DNA from: Flavobacterium commune
GTDB lineage: Bacteria > Bacteroidota > Bacteroidia > Flavobacteriales > Flavobacteriaceae
Assembly (NCBI RefSeq): GCF_001857965.1
Contig: NZ_CP017774.1
Coordinates: forward strand, 3,100,001-3,164,000
Reading direction: 5' to 3'
Length of the DNA: 64,000 bases
The notes under the pieces were generated by a model that ran no database searches, was not told where the DNA came from, and saw nothing but the letters and a program-made list of their open reading frames with translations. The position numbers were made by a program, and so were the translations under genes. Each line of letters opens with the position of its first letter. Within the stretch, counting starts at the first letter, position 1. This document shows positions 26,205 to 34,695 of this stretch, piece by piece.

Positions 26205-27254
26205 ATGAGAAAAGTTACTTATAGAAATATTCATAATTTTTTTAAATTCAACGGAGTTCATTTTGACAGTAATGGATTGCGGGTTGCAGCTTATTATCTG
26301 ATAAAAGAAGGCAATGAGTATGAAAAATCCATAGGCGATTTTTTACTCGATTGGTTTGATGATAATCCCTATATCGATTTGCAGACTTCCGGAACTACGG
26401 GAACACCTAAAATTATTCGAAAAAACAAACAGGCTTTAGTTAATTCGGCTTTAGCCACAGGAGATTTTTTTAAATTAAAGCCAGGTGATACTGCTTTGTG
26501 TTGTTTACCGGTTCAGTTTATTGCCGGCAAAATGATGCTGGTTAGGAGTTTTATTTTAGGTTTGGAAATTGATTTTGTCGCTCCAAATACCAATCCCTTA
26601 GAAAATGTAAACAAAAAATATGATTTTGTTGCGATGGTTCCTTTGCAGGTTCAAAACTCGTTGAACGAATTGCATAAGGTTAAAAAACTCATTATTGGCG
26701 GTGCTAAGATGGCTAATTCTTTAGAAAATAAACTCTTAAATGTTAGCACTAAAGTTTATGAAACCTACGGAATGACCGAAACCATTACGCATATAGCCGC
26801 TAAGAAAATAGGGGAGCGGGCTTTTTCTATTTTGCCCAATGTAAGCATTTCTCAAAATGAAAATGATTGTTTGGTTATTGATGCGCCACAACTGAGCGAG
26901 GAACGTCTGTTTACGAACGATTTGGTACAAATTATCAATGATAATCAGTTTGTACTTTTAGGGCGTATTGATAATGTGGTGAATAGTGGTGGTGTCAAAC
27001 TGATTCCTGAAAAAATAGAAGAAAAATTAGCCGATGCAATTGCGGCTCGTTTCTTTGTAGGGGGTATTCCTGATGCTGATTTAGGAGAAAAATTAGTTTT
27101 AGTTATCGAAGGTGAAAAACAAGTGCTTGATGACTTTATTTTTACAGTTTTGGATAAATACGAAAAACCCAAGGCAGTATTTTTTGTCCCGGAATTTGAA
27201 ATAACCGAAAGCGGAAAAATCAAGCGAAAAGCCATTTTGAAGGCTTTAGAATAA
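26205..27254 (+). CDS. menE: o-Succinylbenzoate-CoA ligase-like AMP-binding enzyme
   Basis: A 349-residue adenylate-forming enzyme. The P-loop-like motif TSGTTGTPKIIRKNK is near residue 64; later come YETYGMTET, LLGRIDNVVNSGGVKL with the hinge Asp, and the C-terminal catalytic Lys in ESGKIKRKAIL. In menaquinone synthesis MenE activates o-succinylbenzoate to its CoA ester. It is shorter than E. coli MenE (about 450 residues) because the N-terminal region is reduced, which I believe is common in flavobacteria. No other men gene lies in the window, so the name rests on family pattern. The neighbour upstream is a CPBP protease. Confidence 0.8.
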   Translation: MRKVTYRNIHNFFKFNGVHFDSNGLRVAAYYLIKEGNEYEKSIGDFLLDWFDDNPYIDLQTSGTTGTPKIIRKNKQALVNSALATGDFFKLKPGDTALCCLPVQFIAGKMMLVRSFILGLEIDFVAPNTNPLENVNKKYDFVAMVPLQVQNSLNELHKVKKLIIGGAKMANSLENKLLNVSTKVYETYGMTETITHIAAKKIGERAFSILPNVSISQNENDCLVIDAPQLSEERLFTNDLVQIINDNQFVLLGRIDNVVNSGGVKLIPEKIEEKLADAIAARFFVGGIPDADLGEKLVLVIEGEKQVLDDFIFTVLDKYEKPKAVFFVPEFEITESGKIKRKAILKALE

Positions 27255-27267
27255 ATTATCCAAACGT

Positions 27268-27326
27268 CAGTTCGAGTGGGTTTTCAGAAAATGCGAACAG
27301 CTTTTTCGGATCCCGAAATTTCGGGA
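27268..27326. repeat. Palindromic intergenic repeat
   Basis: Between convergent menE and crp lie a loose hairpin (GTTCG...CGAAC) and the perfect 16-bp palindrome TCCCGAAATTTCGGGA (27311-27326). I believe sequences with this palindrome recur across flavobacterial genomes. Its place between convergent genes fits a transcription stop or a small mobile repeat. Confidence 0.65.
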
Positions 27327-27375
27327 GTATCAAGAACCTTAAAAAGATAATTTTGCTGACGGCTGAATACAGCAA

Positions 27376-28074
27376 TTATTTATGCTCTATAATTTCGTTA
27401 TTCAGCTTGTCCACCTGCAATAAACCAATTTTTTTATTGACTATTTTGATAACACCTTCTTTCTTTAAACTGGAAAGAATACGTGTAACCTGTTCATCGG
27501 TAGTTCCGGCAAAATCGGCGATTTCTTTTCTTGAAAGATTGATATTTAGCAGGTTATTAGTGTGGCCGAATTTTTTAAGTAAGTACAATAAGATGTCGAT
27601 AACTCTTTCGCGCACATTCATTTGGGCGATTTTTTTGACCCTGTTTTCACTTTTATTCAATTCTTCCGCATAAAAAAGCATCATGTCATAGGTAAATTCC
27701 GGAATCGATTTAAGAATGGAGTGCATCACATCATTACTGAAATTGCATAAAACAGTGTCTTCAATAGCCGAAGCAGCCACTAAATAACGGTTACTGGTTC
27801 CAAAACCCCTGAATCCCAACGTATCTCCATCGGTTGTAAGACGCACAATTTGTTCTTTTCCGTAAATACCTGTTTTTAGAACCTTTACTTTTCCTTTGTA
27901 TATAAAATAAAGTCCTTGCATAGGAGCACCTTCAATCATGAATTGTTGTCCTTTTTTGCAGGTATAATTGGTTTTTTCTAAAACAAAATCCTGCATCTTT
28001 TCCAGATGCAAATGTTTTTTAATAAAGCAATTGGCATTGATACAGCTAGTACAGTCGGTAGTAATTCCTCTCAT
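27376..28074 (-). CDS. Crp/Fnr-family transcription regulator with FNR-like cysteines
   Basis: A 232-residue regulator: an N-terminal Cys-rich segment, a cyclic-nucleotide-binding-type jelly roll (residues about 25-140), a dimer helix, and a winged helix with LSRKEIADFAGTTDEQVTRILSSL as recognition region. Cysteines stand at residues 8, 11, 16 and 110. FNR of E. coli uses the pattern Cys-x2-Cys-x5-Cys plus a Cys about 93 residues later to hold an oxygen-sensitive [4Fe-4S] cluster. The similarity in number and spacing suggests an oxygen- or NO-sensing role, which is inference. The recognition helix has E-x2-T-R, near FNR's E-x2-S-R. The gene is monocistronic and its regulon is not visible here. 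Confidence 0.9.
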   Translation of the reverse strand: MRGITTDCTSCINANCFIKKHLHLEKMQDFVLEKTNYTCKKGQQFMIEGAPMQGLYFIYKGKVKVLKTGIYGKEQIVRLTTDGDTLGFRGFGTSNRYLVAASAIEDTVLCNFSNDVMHSILKSIPEFTYDMMLFYAEELNKSENRVKKIAQMNVRERVIDILLYLLKKFGHTNNLLNINLSRKEIADFAGTTDEQVTRILSSLKKEGVIKIVNKKIGLLQVDKLNNEIIEHK

Positions 28075-28115
28075 TTGTTCTTTAATTGATGAGTTGAACT
28101 CAAGTTTGAATAAAA

Positions 28116-28151
28116 CAAATGTAAGATAAAAATAAGTACAAATACGTATTT
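28116..28151 (-). promoter_or_regulatory. crp-like gene promoter and 12-bp palindrome
   Basis: On the - strand TACATTTG (28123-28116) is a perfect -7 box, with TTTG at 28142-28139 after a 15-nt spacer, which is slightly short. The palindrome AAATACGTATTT (28140-28151) overlaps this -33 element and could be an operator, possibly autoregulatory. The remainder of the 405-nt gap up to 28479 is AT-rich sequence and a dispersed repeat (28296-28437). Confidence 0.5.
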
Positions 28152-28295
28152 TTAAATCAAAATTACTTAGATTAAAGCGTTTTTTATGGATTTAGAAATT
28201 GAAGTACTGCTTTTTGGCAGAATGTTAATTTTTAGCTGAAAAAATAAGCAGATTCTTATTGTAGTTTAATGTGTTAGTTTTAAAAAAAAGTTGGA

Positions 28296-28437
28296 CACGA
28301 ATTACACCAATTGTCACAAATTTTAATCAAACTAAAATCGAATGACACAAATTTCTATCTGCCTTTGGCAGATTCGTGTAATTAAAAAGGGAGATAATTT
28401 GTGACTATTGGTGTAACCTGCCTGTCGGCAGACAGGT
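28296..28437. repeat. Dispersed inverted repeat, copy A
   Basis: Two 21-nt arms (28302-28322 and 28396-28416) match at 20 of 21 positions as inverted copies. Between them is a second hairpin, ATCTGCCTTTGGCAGAT (28357-28373), followed by TCGTGTAATT. A further small stem (CCTGCCTGTCGGCAGACAGG) lies at its right edge. Related copies are at 29768, 30707, 31944, 38803 and 55213. The structure is like a REP or MITE-type non-coding element. Confidence 0.85.
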
Positions 28438-28479
28438 TTGTGGTGAAAATTTTTAAAGATGAATGCCCCTGATTATAGT

Positions 28480-29034
28480 TTATTCTGATTCGAATTCCTC
28501 ATACATTTTTAGCAACTGATTTACCGTATTCCAGTTTCGGATTGTAGCAATAAGATTCAATCTTTTCTCGATATATTTTTGATCTAATCTGGTTTTTCCG
28601 GCTGAAACAGCATATTTAATGTAAATTCTGTTTTTGTCAATATGTACTTCATCAGGTTTTACAGCGCTCATTTTAAGGTCGTGAATTCGGTCTTTGTGTA
28701 ATTCCATCGATACAAAAGCCACATAGAGTTTTTTAGTATCAACCTCTTTTTCTTTTATAAAGAGATTGTTGTTTAAGCAGGATTCTAAATCGGCTTTATT
28801 GGTTACCACTACAGGAACATCATGGCCAAAGGCTTTGAAAATTTCCTGCTTGATTTTGAAACCTACAGCGGCCGGATTTTCTTCTTCGGTTGTTACGAAT
28901 ACATTTCCGGTTTGGATGTAAGTGGTTACGTTGGTAAATCCAATGTTTTCGAGCATTTTTTGCAAGGCATCCATTTTCATCATGTTGTGCCCGGAAACAT
29001 TAATACCGCGAAGTAAAGCCAAATGTGTAGTCAT
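28480..29034 (-). CDS. DUF1697 family protein
   Basis: A 184-residue cytoplasmic protein of the DUF1697 family, recognisable by ALLRGINVSGHNMMKMDALQ near the N-terminus, TTYIQTGNVFV, and the C-terminal RNWNTVNQLLKMYEEF. The family has no established activity. It is 7 bases downstream of a HAD phosphatase gene on the same strand, so the two are probably co-transcribed. Nothing in the sequence reveals a catalytic site to me. Confidence 0.85.
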   Translation of the reverse strand: MTTHLALLRGINVSGHNMMKMDALQKMLENIGFTNVTTYIQTGNVFVTTEEENPAAVGFKIKQEIFKAFGHDVPVVVTNKADLESCLNNNLFIKEKEVDTKKLYVAFVSMELHKDRIHDLKMSAVKPDEVHIDKNRIYIKYAVSAGKTRLDQKYIEKRLNLIATIRNWNTVNQLLKMYEEFESE

Positions 29035-29041
29035 AATTGAA

Positions 29042-29677
29042 TTATTGTAAAAGTAAATTAAGTTGTGTCATATCATCAAATAGCGGAATATTCATTTGCT
29101 GTAAAGCATCAAAATTAGCGTGATTGGTAAAACCAAAAACGTCAAAACCTCCTGCTAAAGCTGCCTGAACACCGGCAGGACTGTCTTCGATAATAACGCA
29201 ATCTTTAACTTCAAATCCCATGGTTTTGGCTGCATGAAGATATAATTCGGGATTGGGTTTCCAACTATTAATGTCATAAGCACTAAAAATATTCCCCTCA
29301 AATTTATCAATCAATTGGGTGGTGGTTAAATTGAGTCTTATTTTATCGGCCGGGCCATTTGAAGCCACGCCTATTGGAACGTTGATTTTGGCCAATAATT
29401 CATGAATTCCTTTTATGGGTTTCAAATGCTTTTGAAATGCTTCGAAAGTGCGTGCTCTGAATTCCTCTTCAAAATCAGCTGGTAATTTTTTGTTGGCCAA
29501 ATCAGCAATATAGTCAAAACAAAATTCAAGTGATTTCCCTAAAAACAATTGGTGTGCTTCGGTTTCATCAATGATTGCTCCATGTAATTTCGCCATGCTG
29601 ACTAAGGTACCAATAGAAATAGCTTCGCTATCTACCAGTACGCCATCGCAATCAAAAATGATGCATTTGTATTTCAT
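29042..29677 (-). CDS. HAD-family hydrolase, beta-PGM/YieH-like
   Basis: A 211-residue HAD-superfamily (subfamily IA) phosphatase. Motif I is FDCDGVLVDSE with the nucleophilic Asp and the acid/base Asp; motif II is VASNGPADK; motif III Lys is in SWKPNPELY; motif IV is IEDSPAG. The SEA segment after motif I and the small helical cap resemble beta-phosphoglucomutase and 6-phosphogluconate phosphatase. The substrate is a small phosphorylated metabolite that the sequence does not identify. It precedes the DUF1697 gene by 7 bases. Confidence 0.9.
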   Translation of the reverse strand: MKYKCIIFDCDGVLVDSEAISIGTLVSMAKLHGAIIDETEAHQLFLGKSLEFCFDYIADLANKKLPADFEEEFRARTFEAFQKHLKPIKGIHELLAKINVPIGVASNGPADKIRLNLTTTQLIDKFEGNIFSAYDINSWKPNPELYLHAAKTMGFEVKDCVIIEDSPAGVQAALAGGFDVFGFTNHANFDALQQMNIPLFDDMTQLNLLLQ

Positions 29678-29767
29678 GTTTTTGTTGTTTTAAACTAATT
29701 TAGAAATGTGAACACTAATAGCAACAATCTGTTTATATCAGTTACAACAACCATACGAATTTTTTTT

Positions 29768-29897
29768 GCCACGAATCACACTATTTTGCACAAATATCAG
29801 TGATTTTAAAAATAAATTACACAAATTTTATCTGCCTTTGGCAGATTCGTGGAATATTATAACATTTAAATTTGTGTTATTTCGTGTAATTCGTGGC
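29768..29897. repeat. Dispersed inverted repeat, copy B
   Basis: Outer arms GCCACGAATCACAC (29768-29781) and GTGTAATTCGTGGC (29884-29897) pair with one mismatch. Inner arms ACACAAATTT (29819-29828) and AAATTTGTGT (29868-29877) pair perfectly. The central hairpin ATCTGCCTTTGGCAGAT (29830-29846) is identical to copy A. It fills the gap between two HAD genes. Confidence 0.87.
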
Positions 29898-29973
29898 TGT
29901 TTTTTTATTTCTGAAGCTGCTACATTTGACTTGTAAAATCAGTCTTATCCGTGGGCTATTTTTTAAATTCAAA

Positions 29974-30621
29974 TTATAAAAGTTCCAATAATTCTAGCGG
30001 ATGATTGATGATTGATTGGGCACCTTCGGTAACTAATTCTTCTTCTGGTCTGTAACCCCAAAGCACACCTACTGCATGCATATTGGCATTTTTTGCCGTT
30101 TGCATATCAATCCCCGAATCACCAACATAAAGGAATTCTTCAGTAGAAAAACCTAAATCTTTGCTGATTTCAATGGCAGCTGCCGGATTTGGTTTTTTTG
30201 TTGCCTCGCTCTTTAAACCCATGACAATTTCGAAATAATCAGGAAATAATGTAAGTCCAATTTTCTTGGTCAGTTCATCGGCTTTATTGGATAATACGGC
30301 TAATTTGATGTTTTTAGATTTTAATTCATCTAAAAGCTCCATAATTCCGTCGTAGGCTATGGTTTTGTTGGTACAATTCTCGCGGTAATTTGTCATCATG
30401 GCTTGAAAAGTACTTTCGATAGTTGCTTCGTCTTTATGGGTTTCGGGAAGTGCTTTGGTAACCAAATTTCGAAGTCCGCTGCCTATAAAATCATTGATGA
30501 CTTCGTAACTATGAGTAGGGAAGTTGCGTTCCTGAAGCACCTTGTTAATCGAATCGGCGATGTCTATAAGTGAGTTTACGAGGGTTCCGTCTAAGTCGAA
30601 CAGTACTGCTTTAAATTTCAT
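29974..30621 (-). CDS. HAD-family phosphoglycolate phosphatase-like
   Basis: A 215-residue HAD-IA phosphatase. The start at 30621 (MKFKAVLFDLDGTLVNS) puts motif I at the usual place; the frame is open to 30687 but those 22 residues match nothing. Motif II is AVLSNKAD, the motif III Lys is in KKPNPAAA, and motif IV is YVGDSGIDMQTA. This arrangement fits Gph, which removes phosphate from 2-phosphoglycolate. Related enzymes act on other substrates, so I leave the symbol blank. It stands alone between two dispersed repeats. Confidence 0.88.
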   Translation of the reverse strand: MKFKAVLFDLDGTLVNSLIDIADSINKVLQERNFPTHSYEVINDFIGSGLRNLVTKALPETHKDEATIESTFQAMMTNYRENCTNKTIAYDGIMELLDELKSKNIKLAVLSNKADELTKKIGLTLFPDYFEIVMGLKSEATKKPNPAAAIEISKDLGFSTEEFLYVGDSGIDMQTAKNANMHAVGVLWGYRPEEELVTEGAQSIINHPLELLELL

Positions 30622-30706
30622 TTTTGTATGTTGATATTGTGTAATAATTTTAACTGCAAAGTTCGCTAAGTTTTTCGCTAAGTTCACAAAGTTTCAGCTA
30701 AAAAAA

Positions 30707-30818
30707 GTTTCACACAGATTTCACTAATTATCACAAATTTTTTTTTGCCTTTGGTAGATTCGTGGAATAAAGACTGTGAAAAGTATTTCGTGTAAATTAG
30801 TGTAATTCGTGTGGAAAC
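30707..30818. repeat. Dispersed inverted repeat, copy C
   Basis: Arms of about 32 nt (30707-30738 and 30786-30818) are imperfect inverted copies built from TTTCACACAGATTTCAC and its counterpart ATTCGTGTGGAAAC. The centre is a degraded form of the family hairpin (GCCTTTGGTAGATTCGTGG). It lies between gph-like and M28 genes, both on the - strand. Confidence 0.8.
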
Positions 30819-30826
30819 CTAACGTT

Positions 30827-31843
30827 TTATTTTTTATCCACCACAATTCGGTTTTCTCTGTTGGCTAATTCCCAGGCGATGTTAAAGGCAAGTTGGGCTC
30901 TTTTTGCCAGAGCATCGTATTCTATTTTGTCAGGAGTATCTGTTTTTCTGTGATAATCAGCGTGTACACCATTAAAAATAAAAACGGATGGAATGCCGTT
31001 TTTAGCAAAATTATAATGATCGGAGCGTCCATAGAAATTGTTAGGATCATTACGTGCATTGAATCTGAAATCTAAATCCAGATTAACGTATTTTTCGTTT
31101 ACTGAAGTACAAATCTGATGCAATTCAGTTGAAAGTCGGTCAGCTCCAATTAAATAAACGTAATTGTTGGTGTTGGGATGGATGTCGTCACGACGTCCAA
31201 TCATGTCAATATTAATATTGGCAACCGTGTTTTTTAAAGGAAACAAAGGATTTTCGGTATAATAGCGGGAACCATGTAAACCGTGCTCTTCGGCGGTAAC
31301 ATGGAGTAATAAAATAGAACGTTTTGGGCCGTGGCCTTCTTTTTTAGCCAATTTAAAAGCCTGAGCCATTTCGAGTAAGGCTACAGTTCCGGAAGCATCA
31401 TCATCGGCACCGTTAAAAATAGCATCATTTTTTGTACCTACATGATCATAATGTGCAGAGATTACAATGACTTCATCTGGTTTTTCAGTTCCTTCAATGT
31501 ATGCCCAAATATTTTCAGAATCCGGTAATTTTTGACTGCGTTTAGCATTCAAAAAAGCTTCCGGGACGTGCTGGTAATAATTTTGAGCTCCTTTAGGAAA
31601 AGGGATTTTGTCTTTTTGATATTGACTAATGAGGTATTTGCCAGCTTTTTTTTGACCAATAGAACCCGTTTCACGACCTTGCATCGAATCGCTGGCTACA
31701 ATATAAAGATGTGTTTTTAGTTCATCAGCAGTGATGGAATTACTATATTTTATTGGAGAAAAGAGGCTTTTAGTGGCCGTTTCTTTAGTACTTTGACAAG
31801 ATGCGATACAGCTAAAGGCAAGGAAGTAAATTATTTTTTTCAT
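30827..31843 (-). CDS. M28 zinc peptidase lipoprotein
   Basis: A 338-residue lipoprotein peptidase. The signal ends in CIASC, with lipidation on that Cys (residue 16). The M28 metal-site motifs are SAHYDHVG, FNGADDDASG, TAEEHGLHG (catalytic Glu pair), NINIDMIGRRD, and GRSDHYNF with a downstream HADYHRKTDTPDKI. It cleaves N-terminal amino acids from peptides in the periplasm. It is a distant paralogue of the enzyme at 12042 and shares the same motif order. No co-transcribed neighbour is evident. Confidence 0.93.
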   Translation of the reverse strand: MKKIIYFLAFSCIASCQSTKETATKSLFSPIKYSNSITADELKTHLYIVASDSMQGRETGSIGQKKAGKYLISQYQKDKIPFPKGAQNYYQHVPEAFLNAKRSQKLPDSENIWAYIEGTEKPDEVIVISAHYDHVGTKNDAIFNGADDDASGTVALLEMAQAFKLAKKEGHGPKRSILLLHVTAEEHGLHGSRYYTENPLFPLKNTVANINIDMIGRRDDIHPNTNNYVYLIGADRLSTELHQICTSVNEKYVNLDLDFRFNARNDPNNFYGRSDHYNFAKNGIPSVFIFNGVHADYHRKTDTPDKIEYDALAKRAQLAFNIAWELANRENRIVVDKK

Positions 31844-31943
31844 TTTATAAATGATAACAATTAAATAAGGGCATATTTACAAATATCTGAAAATTAATTT
31901 AATAAAATATTACTATCCGTTTCTTTTACCAATTATTTAGAAT

Positions 31944-32075
31944 GGCACACAGATGTAACTGATTTTAACGGATTATCGCAGATTGTAATTTACAAAGAGC
32001 TATGAAAAATCTGTTTTTATCTGTTCAATCAGTGTCATCCGTGGCCTATTTTTTTATTTAGTCCGCTAAGCGGAC
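31944..32075. repeat. Dispersed inverted repeat, copy D, with small palindrome
   Basis: Arms GGCACACAGATGTAACTGATT without its last base (31944-31963) and AATCAGTGTCATCCGTGGCC (32027-32046) pair imperfectly. Next to it GTCCGCTAAGCGGAC (32061-32075) is a perfect palindrome with a one-base centre. The same AGCGGACAG string follows the half copy at 38803. Apart from this repeat and the rocD promoter, the 400-nt gap from 31844 to 32245 shows nothing recognisable. Confidence 0.75.
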
Positions 32076-32188
32076 AGTCATATAATAAAAAGTGTATTAA
32101 AATAGTACTTAGCAAAACTTCTTTTCTATTGGCTTAAAAACAGGGCAATTGTCTTCTTTTATTGGTGTTTGAACTCTTTGACTAAGGT

Positions 32189-32219
32189 TTTGATAGGCGG
32201 CAAAATATGCGTATTTTTG
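32189..32219 (+). promoter_or_regulatory. rocD promoter
   Basis: TTTG (32189-32192), a 19-nt spacer, and TATTTTTG (32212-32219) are an exact Bacteroidota promoter. Transcription should start near 32226, about 20 bases before the rocD start at 32246. This rules out the upstream in-frame start at 32207. Confidence 0.8.
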
Positions 32220-32245
32220 TAGAATTAGTTTATAATATAAAAATC

Positions 32246-33496
32246 ATGGAACAAATACAACAAATACTCTCTTCTAAATCAGAAGTCTTAATTAGTAAAG
32301 AAGATCATTATGGAGCTCATAATTACCATCCATTGCCAGTAGTTCTGGAAAGAGGAGAAGGAGTATTTGTTTGGGATGTTGACGGAAAGAAATATTATGA
32401 TTTTTTATCGGCATATTCAGCGGTAAATCAAGGACATTGTCATCCTAAAATTGTGGGAGCAATGGTGAATCAAGCGCAAAAATTAACGCTGACTTCCCGC
32501 GCTTTTTATAATGACCAATTGGGTGTTTATGAAGAATATGTGACCAAATATTTTGGTTTTGACAAAGTATTGCCAATGAATACAGGTGCCGAAGCAGTGG
32601 AAACCGCTTTGAAACTGTGTAGAAAATGGGCCTATGAAGTAAAGAAAATTCATGAAAATCAGGCGCAAATTATTGTTTGCAAAAATAATTTCCACGGACG
32701 AACTACTACCATTATTTCGTTTTCTAATGACGAAACGGCCCGCAAAAGTTTTGGTCCTTTTACCGATGGTTTTATAAAAATTGAGTATGATAATCTGGAT
32801 GCTTTAGAAAAAGTACTGGAATCATCTAAAAATATCGCAGGATTCCTGGTTGAACCTATTCAAGGCGAAGCGGGAGTTTATGTTCCCAGCGAAGGTTATT
32901 TGGCGAAAGCCAAAGCATTATGCGAAAAGCACAATGTATTATTTATTGCTGATGAAGTGCAAACCGGAATTGCGCGTACCGGAAAATTATTGGCTGTAAA
33001 CCATGAAAATGTGCAACCCGATATTTTGATTTTAGGAAAAGCAATCTCGGGAGGTGTTTATCCTGTTTCGGCAGTTTTGGCTAATAATGCCATTATGAAT
33101 GTGATTAAACCGGGACAACACGGTTCTACTTTTGGCGGAAATCCTGTGGCAGCAGCTGTTGCTATCGCTGCGCTTGAAGTGGTAAGAGAAGAAAAATTAG
33201 CCGAAAATGCAGAGCGTTTAGGAGTAGTTTTAAGAGACGGATTGAATGCTATTGCTTCAAGAAATCCTCTGATTTCTCTAGTAAGAGGAAAAGGATTGTT
33301 GAATGCGATTGTAATTGATTGTAATGAAGAATCTGATTTGGCCTGGGAAATTTGTTTAAAATTCAGGGATTATGGTTTGCTAGCCAAGCCTACTCATGGA
33401 AACAAAATTCGTTTGGCTCCGCCATTGGTTATCACCGAAGATCAAATTCAGGATTGTCTTTCTATTATCGAAAAAGCGTTAAACGATTTTAAATAA
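32246..33496 (+). CDS. rocD: Ornithine--oxo-acid aminotransferase
   Basis: A 416-residue class III aminotransferase using pyridoxal phosphate. It moves the delta-amino group of ornithine to 2-oxoglutarate, giving glutamate semialdehyde. The start at 32246 ([15 protein letters not shown]) fits the predicted transcript. Motifs include [68 protein letters not shown] and the Schiff-base Lys in [14 protein letters not shown]. Length and pattern match RocD/OAT closely. Arginase starts 6 bases downstream, forming a two-gene arginine breakdown operon. Confidence 0.96.
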   Translation: MEQIQQILSSKSEVLISKEDHYGAHNYHPLPVVLERGEGVFVWDVDGKKYYDFLSAYSAVNQGHCHPKIVGAMVNQAQKLTLTSRAFYNDQLGVYEEYVTKYFGFDKVLPMNTGAEAVETALKLCRKWAYEVKKIHENQAQIIVCKNNFHGRTTTIISFSNDETARKSFGPFTDGFIKIEYDNLDALEKVLESSKNIAGFLVEPIQGEAGVYVPSEGYLAKAKALCEKHNVLFIADEVQTGIARTGKLLAVNHENVQPDILILGKAISGGVYPVSAVLANNAIMNVIKPGQHGSTFGGNPVAAAVAIAALEVVREEKLAENAERLGVVLRDGLNAIASRNPLISLVRGKGLLNAIVIDCNEESDLAWEICLKFRDYGLLAKPTHGNKIRLAPPLVITEDQIQDCLSIIEKALNDFK

Positions 33497-33502
33497 AACA
33501 CT

Positions 33503-34465
33503 ATGGATCGGGTAGTTAAATTAATAAAAAATCGCTCGGATATTGGTGGTGGAACTCGTGGTTCTGATTTAGGGGTTGATGCATTAGAAGTGGCTGCCAT
33601 TAATCGCGGGAGTGAGTATTTTAACGAATTTACTTTTGAAGATGTAAAAACACATAACGAAAGTATTTATGATAAGAACAGGAACACATTTGCCAAGAGA
33701 ATCGAGTTTGTTTTAGAGCAGTGTACCCGTGTTTCCTATACCATAAAACGAAATTTAGAGGCAGATTTTTTGCCTATCGTTTTATCAGGAGATCATTCTT
33801 CGGCATTGGGGACAATAAGCGGAATTAAAGCCGTTTATCCGCATAAAACTCTTGGAGTGATTTGGATTGACGCTCACGCCGATTTGCATTCGCCTTATAC
33901 TTCTCCATCTGGAAATATTCACGGAATGCCATTGGCGGCAGCCTTAGCTTTGGATAATTTGAAATGCCAAATTAATGAAGTCATTCCTGAAACCCAACAA
34001 CATTGGGAGGAGATGAAACACATTGGGATTGAAGCGGCTAAGATTGACCCGGAACATTTAATTTATTTTGGCGTTCGTGATACTGAAGAGGCAGAGGACA
34101 AACAAATCGCTGAATTAGGTATTAAAAATTTCAGGGTTGAAGAAGTTCGTTACAAAGGATTAGAAGCTTGTGTTGAAAGGGCATTGACACAATTGGCTAA
34201 TTGCGATATGATCTATATTTCGTTTGATGTGGATTCATTGGATTGTGATTTGATATCCAATGGAACTGGGACACCCGTTTCAAAAGGATTCGATCAATAT
34301 GAAGTGATTGCAATTATTAATCAAATTATTGCTTCCAGAAAAGTGATTTGTATTGAATTTTGCGAAATCAACCCGCTTTTGGATACTAAAGGAAACAAAA
34401 TGGCCGAAACCGCTTTTGAGGTTTTAGAGCAAATTACATCCAGTTTGGTTTTGCCTAATGAATAG
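33503..34465 (+). CDS. Arginase-family ureohydrolase
   Basis: A 320-residue manganese enzyme of the arginase/agmatinase family. Metal ligands are visible in LSGDHSSALG, WIDAHADLHSP, and SFDVDSLDCDL, with SPSGNIHGMPLAAAL carrying the substrate-side residues. Position after rocD makes arginase the best call: arginine is cut to urea and ornithine, which RocD then uses. Formimidoylglutamase belongs to the same family, but no histidine-degradation gene is nearby. The C-terminal part keeps CIEFCEINPLLD, in which the usual VEVNP segment is altered. No terminator is clear downstream. Confidence 0.9.
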   Translation: MDRVVKLIKNRSDIGGGTRGSDLGVDALEVAAINRGSEYFNEFTFEDVKTHNESIYDKNRNTFAKRIEFVLEQCTRVSYTIKRNLEADFLPIVLSGDHSSALGTISGIKAVYPHKTLGVIWIDAHADLHSPYTSPSGNIHGMPLAAALALDNLKCQINEVIPETQQHWEEMKHIGIEAAKIDPEHLIYFGVRDTEEAEDKQIAELGIKNFRVEEVRYKGLEACVERALTQLANCDMIYISFDVDSLDCDLISNGTGTPVSKGFDQYEVIAIINQIIASRKVICIEFCEINPLLDTKGNKMAETAFEVLEQITSSLVLPNE

Positions 34466-34651
34466 CTTTTTAGGTGATTTTAGCAAACAAAATTCCAAAT
34501 TCAAAGTGCTTTTGTGAAAACACACTTTAAAGATTTGTAACAAAAAGCAATTAAAAATTTGTTTTTTCGCAATTTATAGAGAGTAAATTTTATTTATTGT
34601 ATTTCGCTCTTTAAAACCGTTAATTTATAACAATACAAATCAAAATTACGT

Positions 34652-34677
34652 ATATTTGTATAAGTATTTATACTTAG
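34652..34677 (+). promoter_or_regulatory. Moco operon -7 box with dyad at the start site
   Basis: TATATTTG (34652-34659) is a perfect -7 box. Right behind it TAAGTAT-TT-ATACTTA (34662-34677) is a perfect 7-bp inverted repeat that would cover the transcription start of the moeA operon. Its place is right for a repressor site. No convincing -33 element is present, so an activator may also be needed. Confidence 0.6.
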
Positions 34678-34695
34678 TTTTAAAAATCAGTTTTT

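Noticed and set aside
27353..27673. 106-codon + strand ORF opposite the Crp/Fnr gene
   Set aside because: It is the antisense shadow of the C-terminal part of a clear regulator gene and shows no family motif.
32207..32245. Upstream start for rocD
   Set aside because: It lies before the predicted transcription start and on top of the -7 box.
34508..34536. Terminator after the arginase gene
   Set aside because: The AAAGTG...CACTTT hairpin is weak and lacks a T run.
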